From: MFD04716-140 sp963703125
GTDB taxonomy: Bacteria; Bacteroidota; Bacteroidia; Flavobacteriales; Flavobacteriaceae
Length of the DNA: 64,000 bases
NCBI GenBank assembly: GCA_963703125.1
Contig: OY969790.1
Location: 3,968,001 to 4,032,000, forward strand
Reading direction: 5' to 3'
Positions 1 through 8,452 of the stretch are shown in pieces. A model generated the notes under the pieces. That model searched no databases and had not been told where the DNA came from. It saw only the letters and a list, made by a program, of their open reading frames with translations. The position numbers and the translations under genes are program-made. Numbering within the stretch: the stretch's first letter is position 1; every line of letters starts with the position of its first letter.

Positions 1-816
1 CCCAATTGGTTGCATATTCCGGTAGGATATCATGGTAGGAGTTCCACTATTGTGCCCAGTGGAGTACCGGTTCGCAGGCCTATGGGGCAAACGATGCCAA
101 AAGGTGCTGACAAACCAATATTTGGACCTTCAAAGCTCGTTGACTTTGAACTTGAAATGGCGTTTATAACCACGGATGCCAATGTAATGGGAGAACCTAT
201 TCCTGTTGAAGAAGCTGAAGAGTATATATTTGGTATGGTCCTTTTTAATGATTGGAGCGCGAGAGACATTCAAAAATGGGAATATGTGCCATTAGGGCCC
301 TTTCTGGCCAAGAATTTTGCTTCATCCATTTCACCTTGGATAGTGACTTTGGACGCATTGGAGCCCTTTAAAGTGGAAGGCCCTAAACAACAACCCGAGC
401 CTTTTTCGTATTTGAAGATCAAGGGAAAACACAGTTTTGATATACATTTGGAAGTGGCGATAACTCCAGAAAATGGGCAGGCCAACACCGTTTCCAAGTC
501 AAACTTCAAATACATGTATTGGTCAATGGCCCAGCAGCTTGCGCATCACACTGTAAATGGATGTAAAGTAAATAGTGGCGATATGATGGGCAGTGGGACC
601 ATTTCAGGGCCAACTCCCGATTCTCTTGGGTCTATGCTAGAACTTGCATGGCAAGGCACCAAACCAATTCGCTTAAACGATGGACAAGACAGAACTTTTA
701 TCGAGGATGGGGATACGGTTACCATGCGTGGCTATTGTATCTCGAAAGATGTACGAATAGGTTTTGGCGAATTATCAACGAAACTATTGCCTGTATTTCA
801 ACCTAAAAAGAAATGA
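1..816 (+). CDS. fahA: Fumarylacetoacetase, 3' part (cut by window edge)
   Basis: The frame is open from base 1 and gives about 271 residues, the C-terminal two thirds of an enzyme that is usually about 420 residues. It hydrolyses 4-fumarylacetoacetate to fumarate and acetoacetate, the last step of tyrosine and homogentisate breakdown in the cytoplasm. The motifs HIPVGYHGR, PIRRPMGQ-like (PVRRPMGQTMPKG), FELEMAF with its acidic metal ligands, NDWSARDIQ and the tail GSGTISGPT fit the FAH family. The catalytic YHGR is at the very start of the visible part. The stop at 814-816 is followed by a short gap and a convergent gene. The N-terminal domain lies outside the window, so operon partners such as homogentisate dioxygenase cannot be checked. 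Confidence 0.93.
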   Translation, partial: PNWLHIPVGYHGRSSTIVPSGVPVRRPMGQTMPKGADKPIFGPSKLVDFELEMAFITTDANVMGEPIPVEEAEEYIFGMVLFNDWSARDIQKWEYVPLGPFLAKNFASSISPWIVTLDALEPFKVEGPKQQPEPFSYLKIKGKHSFDIHLEVAITPENGQANTVSKSNFKYMYWSMAQQLAHHTVNGCKVNSGDMMGSGTISGPTPDSLGSMLELAWQGTKPIRLNDGQDRTFIEDGDTVTMRGYCISKDVRIGFGELSTKLLPVFQPKKK

Positions 817-872
817 TTACTAATTGAGGTTTAGCTGAATAGGTAATTTCCGCTAAATAAAACCTTTGATTC

Positions 873-1268
873 CTAAGAATATTTATTCAAATCAATATCT
901 ATAATTCCGCCATGGGAATCATGGGCAACCACCTCACCATTTCTAATTACCAATAATTGAGGGGATTGATGCCTTATCTTAAACTTCTGGGCAATATCAT
1001 CGGAAATATTTCTGTGAGCATGTAAGTCCAAATAATAAAGGTCAATGGCATTGTCTTTAAAATTGAAACCCTTTCCAAACATATTTAAGACCATACGACT
1101 CGTTCCACAGGTTGTAGAATGTTTGAAAATCATTTGGGTTCTGGTAATCGACTTTTCGGAGATTTCCTCTAGCTGATCTTCCGAAGTCAGAGCTATCCAC
1201 GGCAATGGCGCTTCCATCTTTTTTTCTACTCTATTTTTATTTCCAAACAAACTATTAAACATACCCAT
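873..1268 (-). CDS. ytxJ: YtxJ/BrxC-like bacilliredoxin (monothiol redox protein)
   Basis: This 131-residue thioredoxin-fold protein matches the YtxJ family, called bacilliredoxin BrxC in Bacillus, which removes bacillithiol from mixed disulfides on proteins. The likely active cysteine is C54 in the stretch KHSTTCGTS, where serine replaces the second cysteine of a CxxC, as expected for the family. The following YYLDLHAHRNISDDIA and HQSPQLLVIRNGEV match the thioredoxin-like core with its cis-proline loop. There is no signal peptide, so it should act in the cytoplasm. It is divergent from clpB, with about 165 bp between the starts that contain a strong inverted repeat. Bacillithiol use is known in Bacteroidota but is inferred here. 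Confidence 0.82.
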   Translation of the reverse strand: MGMFNSLFGNKNRVEKKMEAPLPWIALTSEDQLEEISEKSITRTQMIFKHSTTCGTSRMVLNMFGKGFNFKDNAIDLYYLDLHAHRNISDDIAQKFKIRHQSPQLLVIRNGEVVAHDSHGGIIDIDLNKYS

Positions 1269-1345
1269 TTCGTAACTTTATGTAATAGGTCAATATGAAA
1301 TCGAAAAACTTACAACTGCCGTAATGTCCTATTATTGTTGGCTTT

Positions 1346-1364
1346 AACAGACATTTTGTCTGTT
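1346..1364. promoter_or_regulatory. Perfect 8-bp inverted repeat between ytxJ and clpB
   Basis: AACAGACA, three T residues, then TGTCTGTT form a perfect inverted repeat about 70 bp ahead of the clpB start and about 80 bp ahead of the divergent ytxJ start. There is no T-tract beside it, so an operator is more likely than a terminator. A role in stress control of clpB or of both genes is an inference. Confidence 0.45.
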
Positions 1365-1432
1365 CTTGGTGATTGGTAGGATTATTGAACTTGCCAAAAT
1401 CAAAAATAGACATTAACATTAAAACATAAGAT

Positions 1433-4033
1433 ATGAACTTTAATAATTTCACTATAAAGGCTCAAGAAGCCATTCAGCATGCTCAACAAATTGCCCAAGA
1501 AATGGGGCATCAACAAATAGAAAATGAGCATATTTTCAAGGCCATTTCCGAAGTTGAGGAAAATGTACTTCCATTTATTCTTAAAAAACTAAATGTGAAT
1601 TTAACATTGTTGAATCAAATCTTGGAGAAGGAGTTGGAGAGTTTTCCAAAAGTTTCTGGGGGAGAGATCATGGTTTCACGAGAAGCCGGAAAAACACTTA
1701 CCGAAGCGACTATAATCGCAAAGAAAATGGAAGATGAATATGTTTCCATTGAGCACCTGATTTTGGCAATCTTTAAGTCAAAAAGCAAAATAGCACAGAT
1801 CCTTAAAGATCAAGGTGTTACGGAAAAAGATTTAAAAGCGAGTATTGATGCGCTGCGCGGTGGTGGTAAAGTTACCTCTCAAAGTGCCGAAGACACTTAT
1901 AATTCGTTGGAAAAGTATGCAAGAAACCTTAACCAACTTGCCGATGATGGACGGCTAGATCCGGTAATAGGTCGTGACGAAGAAATACGCAGGGTATTGC
2001 AAATATTATCGAGGAGAACCAAAAACAACCCAATGTTGGTCGGGGAGCCTGGCGTTGGCAAAACCGCTATTGCCGAAGGATTGGCCCATAGAATTATACA
2101 AGGTGATATACCTGAAAATCTTAAGGACAAAGTAATTTATTCCTTGGATATGGGTGCGCTGATCGCAGGTGCGAAGTATAAGGGAGAGTTTGAGGAAAGA
2201 TTGAAATCGGTTATTAAGGAAGTTACTTCCTCAGATGGCAATATCGTGCTCTTCATAGATGAGATCCACACATTGGTTGGTGCCGGTGGCGGACAAGGTG
2301 CCATGGATGCCGCCAATATTTTGAAGCCCGCTCTTGCAAGGGGGGAATTGCGCGCCATTGGTGCCACAACACTTGATGAGTACCAAAAATATTTCGAAAA
2401 GGACAAGGCATTGGAGCGTAGATTTCAGAAGGTAGTTGTTGATGAACCAGACACGGAAAGTGCCATTTCCATACTACGTGGGATTAAGGAAAAATATGAG
2501 GCGCACCATAAAGTTCGTATCAAAGATGAAGCGGTTATTGCCGCAGTGGAACTTTCCCAACGTTACATAACCAATCGGTTTTTGCCTGATAAGGCAATAG
2601 ATTTAATGGATGAGGCAGCTGCTAAAATGCGTATGGAAATAAATTCCAAACCCGAAGAGCTTGATGTTTTAGATCGAAAAATAATGCAATTAGAAATTGA
2701 AATTGAGGCTATAAAACGGGAGGACGACAAAGCGAGACTAAAGATTCTTAATTCAGATCTCGCCAATTTAAAAGAGGAGCGCAACGAACTCTTTGCGCAA
2801 TGGGAAAGTGAAAAATCGGTGGTTGAGAATATCCAAAAAACGAAACAGGATATTGAAAATTATAAAACGGAGGCCGATAAGGCTGAACGTAATGGAGACT
2901 ATGGACTTGTTGCGGAGCTCCGGTATGGGAAAATAAAGGATGCTCAGGAGAAACTGGAAACTTTACAAAAAGAAATGATCGCCCAACAAAGTTCTGGAAC
3001 TCTTATCAAAGAAGAAGTCACCAGTGAGGATATCGCCGAAGTCGTTGCAAAATGGACAGGGATTCCCGTTGCAAAAATGTTGCAGTCCGAGCGCGAAAAA
3101 TTACTCCAATTGGAAGATGTTCTACATAAAAGGGTTGTGGGTCAGGAAGAAGCCATACAGGCAGTTTCCGATGCCATTCGCAGAAGTAGAGCGGGTCTTC
3201 AGGATGTTAAAAAACCCATAGGTTCATTTCTTTTCCTTGGTACTACTGGTGTTGGAAAGACCGAATTGGCTAAGACTCTGGCCGCCTATTTATTTGATGA
3301 TGAAAATGCCATGACCCGGATTGATATGAGCGAATATCAAGAAGCCCATTCAGTTAGCAGATTGGTGGGAGCTCCTCCAGGGTATGTTGGCTATGATGAG
3401 GGTGGACAGTTGACCGAAGCGGTACGAAGACGCCCCTATTCGGTGGTCTTGCTAGATGAAATTGAGAAAGCGCACCCAGATACGTTCAACATTTTATTGC
3501 AAGTGTTGGACGAAGGAAGATTAACCGACAATAAGGGCCGTATTGCAGATTTCAAGAATACCATAATCATTATGACCAGCAATATTGGCAGCCAAATTAT
3601 CCAAGAAAAATTTGAGAGCACCAAGGACCTAGTCAGTACAAGTGCGGCAGCCAGAGTTGAGGTTCTTGGACTGTTACGAAGGACGATCAGACCAGAATTC
3701 TTGAATAGAATTGATGACATTATCATGTTTACACCTCTGAACAAAAAGGACATCACCCAAATTGTAAGGCTTCAATTGAATCAATTGAAGAAAATGGTTG
3801 CAAAACAGAACATAACAATAGATGCAACGGATGAGGCGATTAATTATTTGGCCGAAAAAGGTTTTGACCCTCAGTATGGAGCAAGACCGATCAAGAGAAT
3901 CATTCAAAAAGAGGTACTTAATAACTTATCAAAAGAATTATTGAGTGGTACAATTAAAGCTGATAGCATTGTCCTCATTGACTCATTTGATGATGGCCTG
4001 GTATTCCGAAACCAGCCCGAATTGGTAAATTAG
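1433..4033 (+). CDS. clpB: ATP-dependent chaperone ClpB
   Basis: This 866-residue protein is full length for the ClpB/Hsp104 disaggregase, which pulls polypeptides out of aggregates together with DnaK. An N-terminal Clp repeat domain (about 1-145) is followed by the first AAA+ module, with Walker A GEPGVGKT near residue 204 and Walker B VLFIDEIHTL near 270. The coiled-coil middle domain spans roughly 400-530. The second AAA+ module has GTTGVGKTE near 602 and VVLLDEIEKAH near 670, and a D2-small domain ends the protein. The middle domain separates ClpB from ClpA and ClpC. The inverted repeat upstream may be a control site. A clear hairpin terminator follows the stop, so the gene appears to be transcribed alone. 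Confidence 0.98.
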   Translation: MNFNNFTIKAQEAIQHAQQIAQEMGHQQIENEHIFKAISEVEENVLPFILKKLNVNLTLLNQILEKELESFPKVSGGEIMVSREAGKTLTEATIIAKKMEDEYVSIEHLILAIFKSKSKIAQILKDQGVTEKDLKASIDALRGGGKVTSQSAEDTYNSLEKYARNLNQLADDGRLDPVIGRDEEIRRVLQILSRRTKNNPMLVGEPGVGKTAIAEGLAHRIIQGDIPENLKDKVIYSLDMGALIAGAKYKGEFEERLKSVIKEVTSSDGNIVLFIDEIHTLVGAGGGQGAMDAANILKPALARGELRAIGATTLDEYQKYFEKDKALERRFQKVVVDEPDTESAISILRGIKEKYEAHHKVRIKDEAVIAAVELSQRYITNRFLPDKAIDLMDEAAAKMRMEINSKPEELDVLDRKIMQLEIEIEAIKREDDKARLKILNSDLANLKEERNELFAQWESEKSVVENIQKTKQDIENYKTEADKAERNGDYGLVAELRYGKIKDAQEKLETLQKEMIAQQSSGTLIKEEVTSEDIAEVVAKWTGIPVAKMLQSEREKLLQLEDVLHKRVVGQEEAIQAVSDAIRRSRAGLQDVKKPIGSFLFLGTTGVGKTELAKTLAAYLFDDENAMTRIDMSEYQEAHSVSRLVGAPPGYVGYDEGGQLTEAVRRRPYSVVLLDEIEKAHPDTFNILLQVLDEGRLTDNKGRIADFKNTIIIMTSNIGSQIIQEKFESTKDLVSTSAAARVEVLGLLRRTIRPEFLNRIDDIIMFTPLNKKDITQIVRLQLNQLKKMVAKQNITIDATDEAINYLAEKGFDPQYGARPIKRIIQKEVLNNLSKELLSGTIKADSIVLIDSFDDGLVFRNQPELVN

Positions 4034-4048
4034 GTTTTCTTAAATTAC

Positions 4049-4094
4049 AAGGGTATTGGGTAGAATTCAACATTTTACACAATACCCTTTTTTA
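4049..4094 (+). terminator. Rho-independent terminator after clpB
   Basis: AAGGGTATTG (4049-4058) pairs perfectly with CAATACCCTT (4080-4089), followed by a T-run. It starts 16 bp after the clpB stop. Confidence 0.8.
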
Positions 4095-4100
4095 TCAACA

Positions 4101-4122
4101 ATATATACCATACAGTATATAT
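4101..4122. promoter_or_regulatory. Inverted repeat, likely TetR operator
   Basis: ATATATAC, six bases (CATACA), then GTATATAT form an 8-bp inverted repeat that ends 29 bp ahead of the TetR-family start codon. TetR regulators commonly bind palindromes of this size in their own promoters, so autoregulation is a reasonable inference. Confidence 0.5.
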
Positions 4123-4151
4123 TTTTTTATCTTCGTATAAATTTGATCACA

Positions 4152-4748
4152 ATGACCTCCAAAGCTGAAAAAACCACGAACTATATCATTGAAACCATTG
4201 CCCCTGTTTTTAATAAACACGGGTATGCCGGGACAAGCATGAGTGATTTGACCGAGGCTACGGGTCTTACAAAAGGTGCCCTGTATGGTAATTTTGAGAA
4301 TAAGGAAGCCTTGGCCCTTGCTGCTTTCGAGTACAATAGCAAAAGATTGCTTCAAGCTATAGATGACCAATTGAAAACAGAAGGTACATCCCTTGAAAAA
4401 CTTTTTATACTTACAAAATTTTATAGAAACTATGATGTTTTTACCTCCGAAATGGGAGGATGCCCCATTCTAAAAGTCGGTGTTGATGCTGAATTTAATA
4501 ATGCGCTTTTGGCAGCTGCGGCGCGAGAAACCATTAAGACCATTGAAGGCAAAATTGCCCTGGTTCTTGAGAATGGTGTTAACCATAATGAATTGCGGCT
4601 ACCGGTTACCCCACTTCAATTTGCAAAACAGATGTTCACGATGCTAATGGGAGCCGTTTCAATGTCAACCGTAACAGGTGACAGAAAATATTTAATTAAC
4701 ACGGTTGCCTATTTGGAAGTCCTGATCAATCGAGAAATAAAAAAGTAG
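4152..4748 (+). CDS. TetR/AcrR family transcriptional regulator
   Basis: This 198-residue protein starts at MTSKAEKTTNYIIE. The upstream extension of the open frame runs through the AT-rich promoter and was left out. Residues about 5-55 form the TetR helix-turn-helix, including FNKHGYAGTSMSDLTEATGLTKGALYGNFENKEAL. The C-terminal half, with the GGCPILKVG motif, resembles the TetR_C-type ligand domain of the YcdC/LmrA-like group. It sits between the clpB terminator and a bidirectional hairpin, so it is monocistronic. A palindrome just upstream suggests autorepression. The ligand and other targets cannot be read from the sequence, and no adjacent transporter or enzyme gene points to one. Confidence 0.88.
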   Translation: MTSKAEKTTNYIIETIAPVFNKHGYAGTSMSDLTEATGLTKGALYGNFENKEALALAAFEYNSKRLLQAIDDQLKTEGTSLEKLFILTKFYRNYDVFTSEMGGCPILKVGVDAEFNNALLAAAARETIKTIEGKIALVLENGVNHNELRLPVTPLQFAKQMFTMLMGAVSMSTVTGDRKYLINTVAYLEVLINREIKK

Positions 4749-4778
4749 TTTGGCCTTCTTTATTGCTAAATATAAAAA

Positions 4779-4805
4779 GCCCTTGAATTTCAGAACTTCA
4801 AGGGC
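4779..4805. terminator. Bidirectional hairpin terminator
   Basis: GCCCTTGAA (4779-4787) pairs with TTCAAGGGC (4797-4805). A-rich sequence lies on the left, which would give a T-run on the reverse strand, and a short T-run lies on the right. It separates the converging TetR and PorP/SprF genes. Confidence 0.7.
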
Positions 4806-4838
4806 CTTTGCATTAAATTAAATTAAATTCATTTAGTC

Positions 4839-6488
4839 TCATTTTCCGACCACCCTAAATATCCATGTCTTTTCAGGATACTTACCATTTAACTTGCCAT
4901 CCCTTGCGTTCCTTGCTTCGTTCATTGTATTATAGCGACCTAAATAAACATAGTTATACTTGTTCGAATTTCTAAAGAAAGATTGAGGTTCCAAACCTTT
5001 GTTTGTAAGATCCTTCATGAACGCATCAAAATACTTCTTCGTTCCAAAGACGTTAGCTATCAAATAATAGCCAGGTTCCAAGCCTTCAAAAGTGGCTACC
5101 TCTTCATATTTCTCACCCGTTTTTGGCTTATCACCCGCCAAATCTTGTGTTTTTTCCTTAGCTGCCCGTTCCAATGCAACTTGATCTATGGAATCCTTTG
5201 CCTTCTGAAGCTCCAATTTCTTGGCAGCCGCAATTGCCTCGGCTTCTCTTGCATTACTTATAGAATCAAGCGTGCGTTTCTGTTGTTGACGCACTTTTTC
5301 GGCAAGTACCTCGGCCTCATTGACTTTATTGATAGAGTCTTGTTTTCTTCTTTGTTCTCTTTTTGATAGGACAACTCCGTTATCTACTTTTATAGCAGCG
5401 ATGGAATCTTTAATTTCTTTTTGACGAGCTTTCTCAAGTCTACTAATTTCCTTCAATCTATCCTCTTCAACTTTAGCAGCTTCTTTTTCTTGGGCTTCCA
5501 CGGCTTTTTCCTCTTTTGCTTTTTCATCTATCGGAGGTTTTGCTACTTCCATTTCCACATTATAGGTAGTCACTTTATTACGTTCTTCAGGCGTACCAAA
5601 GAAATAAGCCGCTACAATCTCAAACGAGGGTTCTTTTGAGTTAACCGAAGCACTTGTACCAAACTCCATGACAGCGCCCAACGAATATTTCTTAAAAAAT
5701 GTGCCACCACCTCCTACTCCTATTCCATAAAAATTATTGTAACCCAATTGTGCCCAATATTTACTAGTATTCAAATATGTATTTAGACCTATTTGATTGG
5801 ACTCTCCCGGTACCGTTCTTAAATACAAAGAAGGTCGTAGATATGAATTTGGGTCTTGCATTGGGAGTGGAAAGTCATAAGAAAGCATACCCATGAAAAT
5901 CTTATCGGAACCTTGGGTATTTGCCTCCTTTAGGGCAAAATTATAATCGAGTAAGTTTTCCGAAGCCATGCTAAAAGAAAGTCCTTGAACGGACAATCTG
6001 ACACCAGGTGCCATTTGAAGAATAAAATCATTAGAAACCCTAAGCTGTGGTAATGGAAGCCCTGGATTGGTTGAAAAACGTGTATCAGCCAGTTTTTGTT
6101 TAAATCCGAAAAGATTGGCCCCAAAAGCTAACTGAATAGTTGAGGTAAGATTTAATTCATAGGCAAAATTCAACACTCCTCCTGTATTAAAATATACACC
6201 TGTATTGTGTTGAAAGAATGCCGCTCCCGCAGTTGATCGGTCGTTCAATTTTCGCGTATAGTTAAGAAAAAGTGTAGTTGGATCTGCATCAATACTTTGC
6301 CATTGCCAACGTGTCCAAAAAGCAATTGATTCAGGATCGTTACGATCCAACGAAAAAGCAGGATTAAACAAGCTGGAGTTATAACTTACAAGATTATGCT
6401 GTCTAAGATCTGCAGGTAGCCGAACTTCCTGACCTCGAACTCCTGAAATAAACAAAAACAGCAAGAAAATTAGGACTATTCTACGCAT
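4839..6488 (-). CDS. PorP/SprF-family outer-membrane protein with coiled coil and SPOR-like tail
   Basis: The start chosen, MRRIVLIFLLFLFISGVRG, gives 549 residues with a signal peptide; an upstream methionine in the frame adds a poor leader. Residues about 25-310 match the PorP/SprF family, predicted outer-membrane barrels tied to the type IX secretion system and its secreted partners (FNPAF, MASENLLDYN, YNNFYGIGVGGGGTFF). A charged, Lys/Glu/Ala-rich helical segment follows, with phrases such as KEEKAVEAQEKEAAKVEEDR. The last 80 residues (GYYLIANVFGTKKYFDAF through YVYLGRYNTMNEAR) look like a SPOR-type fold, which binds denuded peptidoglycan. This suggests an outer-membrane protein anchored to the cell wall. 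No adhesin-like partner is adjacent. Confidence 0.82.
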   Translation of the reverse strand: MRRIVLIFLLFLFISGVRGQEVRLPADLRQHNLVSYNSSLFNPAFSLDRNDPESIAFWTRWQWQSIDADPTTLFLNYTRKLNDRSTAGAAFFQHNTGVYFNTGGVLNFAYELNLTSTIQLAFGANLFGFKQKLADTRFSTNPGLPLPQLRVSNDFILQMAPGVRLSVQGLSFSMASENLLDYNFALKEANTQGSDKIFMGMLSYDFPLPMQDPNSYLRPSLYLRTVPGESNQIGLNTYLNTSKYWAQLGYNNFYGIGVGGGGTFFKKYSLGAVMEFGTSASVNSKEPSFEIVAAYFFGTPEERNKVTTYNVEMEVAKPPIDEKAKEEKAVEAQEKEAAKVEEDRLKEISRLEKARQKEIKDSIAAIKVDNGVVLSKREQRRKQDSINKVNEAEVLAEKVRQQQKRTLDSISNAREAEAIAAAKKLELQKAKDSIDQVALERAAKEKTQDLAGDKPKTGEKYEEVATFEGLEPGYYLIANVFGTKKYFDAFMKDLTNKGLEPQSFFRNSNKYNYVYLGRYNTMNEARNARDGKLNGKYPEKTWIFRVVGK

Positions 6489-6585
6489 ATGCAAAAAAAC
6501 GAAAAACCACATGCAATACATACTTTTTTTAATTTAATTTAGTTTTGACAAGAAGAAAAGTTTTCAACAACACAAAAATCTACCA

Positions 6586-7140
6586 ATGAGACTAGCAAAG
6601 TCCGTAGTATATTTATTCGTAGCAATCACCATTTTAGGATGTAAAAAGGAGCAAAAAATTTCAGATAGACCGTTACAGGATACATCTATTTCAACTTTTT
6701 ATTTTATTCGCCATGCGGAAAAAGACAGAAGTAATGCGGATAATGTGGATCCAGAGCTTACCCAAGCCGGTCTCGGAAGGGCTATGCATTGGGCCGAAAT
6801 CCTAGATAATGTACAATTGGATGCCATCTACACGACCGATTTTGAGAGAACCTCAATGACCGCAGCACCAACTTCAGTGAAAAAAGATATTACGGTTCAG
6901 TACTACAACCCCGATGAAATTAATATTGAGCAATTCAAAGCCGATAACCTTAATAAAAAGGTACTAGTAGTTGGTCATAGCAATACGGTTCCGGACATGG
7001 TCAATAAAATGATTGGCGAGGACAAATATTCCGATATAAATGATAGCGATAATGGTAGTCTTTTCATTGTTCAGATCGTAAACGGAGTGGCTACGGATAC
7101 GCGCTTATCAATTAATTGTAATTGTCCAGCTGGACGCTGA
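6586..7140 (+). CDS. Histidine phosphatase family lipoprotein
   Basis: This 184-residue protein begins with a lipoprotein signal ending at ILGC (C19), so it is likely membrane-anchored in the envelope. The phosphohistidine catalytic motif RHAEK is at 42-46 and the second catalytic histidine is in GHSNT (H131). These define the phosphoglycerate-mutase/SixA-like histidine phosphatase fold. Substrate specificity cannot be assigned. Its 3' end overlaps the convergent DUF6503 gene by 29 bp. Confidence 0.85.
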   Translation: MRLAKSVVYLFVAITILGCKKEQKISDRPLQDTSISTFYFIRHAEKDRSNADNVDPELTQAGLGRAMHWAEILDNVQLDAIYTTDFERTSMTAAPTSVKKDITVQYYNPDEINIEQFKADNLNKKVLVVGHSNTVPDMVNKMIGEDKYSDINDSDNGSLFIVQIVNGVATDTRLSINCNCPAGR

Positions 7141-7864
7141 TATTTGTCAATTCAATTGTAGACAATAACTCAAGCTCATTGTTCGCAAAAAGGCTATCTA
7201 TTTGAAATATAGTGGTTTTTTGATCCTTCGATTTGTAATTTTTATAATCGACAAATCTGATTCCGTTAACAATGCGTTCGTTATAAGCTTCACGGAAACG
7301 CATTCCTCCGCCATCAACATGAAATTCATAGGCCAAATAATCGGGTTTGAATGACTGGGTGTTGATCCAATAAACATAGACATCATCAAAATCTTTTCCA
7401 CCACCATTCTGATCAAACGTTACCTTAATTTTAAAGTATTCCTGATTCTTAATAGTCACGGTGTCCAAAAATGTTTTCCGTACTGCAGGGTCATTTAAGC
7501 CAAAAGGCAAATAGGCAAAATAATGCACTGAATTAATCGAGTTTGAATAGGCATTTGCCAATGTATCATGCACTATAATCAAGCTGTCGTTTTTATATCT
7601 TTCAAAGCGATCATGACTTTTAACATCCACTATCTTAATAGAATCATTCTTATATATGCGTTTTAAGACCCGCCTGCCGTTAACACGAAGTGCTGTATAG
7701 GTCTTATCCCTAAAGTCAAAGGAAATTTGGCTATTTTTATATAGATCACCCCCGCAAACTTCAATACTTTTATCCACAATTTCCTGCGCTGACAAACCTC
7801 TAGAATCTCCATCCTTACAAGACATAATGACCAGTATTAGTGGTAAAAACATGATTTTTCTCAT
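7112..7864 (-). CDS. DUF6503 family lipoprotein
   Basis: This 250-residue protein has a lipoprotein signal (VIMSC, C16). The body, with GLSAQEIVDKSIEVCGG, IYKNDSIKIVDVKSHDRFERY and VYWINTQSFKPDYLAYEF, resembles the DUF6503 proteins of Flavobacteriia, which have a beta-rich LolA-like fold. Function is unknown; a lipid- or lipoprotein-binding envelope role is only a guess. It converges on and overlaps the histidine phosphatase gene. Confidence 0.72.
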   Translation of the reverse strand: MRKIMFLPLILVIMSCKDGDSRGLSAQEIVDKSIEVCGGDLYKNSQISFDFRDKTYTALRVNGRRVLKRIYKNDSIKIVDVKSHDRFERYKNDSLIIVHDTLANAYSNSINSVHYFAYLPFGLNDPAVRKTFLDTVTIKNQEYFKIKVTFDQNGGGKDFDDVYVYWINTQSFKPDYLAYEFHVDGGGMRFREAYNERIVNGIRFVDYKNYKSKDQKTTIFQIDSLFANNELELLSTIELTNISVQLDNYN

Positions 7865-7973
7865 TGTTTCGATTTTACTTGTAGTCCTTAAATTGGCATA
7901 AACCTTACCGGATGGAACAAGAATTTATATTTGGGTTACGAAAGATAGAATAGTTCACTATTTTTGTTGACTT

Positions 7974-8435
7974 ATGCAGCAAAAAATTAACATAAAGAAC
8001 AAAAGGGCCAGATTCGAATATGAATTGTCGGATACTTTTGTTGCCGGCATTGTACTTTCTGGGACCGAAATAAAATCAATACGACTCAGTAAGGCCTCAA
8101 TTTCCGAAAGTTTTTGTGAATTTAACGACCATGGGGAGCTGTTTATAATCAACATGCAAATAGATGAGTACTCCCATGGATCTCATTATAATCACAAGCC
8201 AAAGGCCGAAAGAAAACTTTTATTGAACAAAAGGGAGCTTAAAAAACTGGAGAAAGAAGTCAAAACCTCGGGTTACACTATTATTCCGCTTAACTTATTT
8301 CTCAATGATAGAGGTCTTGCCAAGTTGAACATTGCGCTTGCTCGTGGTAAAAAGCTATATGATAAAAGGGAAACCATTAAAGATCGGGATAATAAACGGG
8401 ATTTGGATCGGGTGAAAAAGAAATTCAATAACTAA
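7974..8435 (+). CDS. smpB: SsrA-binding protein SmpB
   Basis: This 153-residue protein has the usual SmpB length. It binds tmRNA and helps it enter stalled ribosomes during trans-translation. The oligonucleotide-binding barrel motifs are clear: KNKRARFEYEL, FVAGIVLSGTEIKSIR, FCEFNDHGELFIINMQI and the RKLLLNKRE segment. The basic tail (LYDKRETIKDRDNKRDLDR) becomes helical in the ribosome. It is a single gene, facing away from DUF6503 and convergent with pcm. Confidence 0.96.
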   Translation: MQQKINIKNKRARFEYELSDTFVAGIVLSGTEIKSIRLSKASISESFCEFNDHGELFIINMQIDEYSHGSHYNHKPKAERKLLLNKRELKKLEKEVKTSGYTIIPLNLFLNDRGLAKLNIALARGKKLYDKRETIKDRDNKRDLDRVKKKFNN

Positions 8436-8452
8436 TTAGATGTACTAAATGA

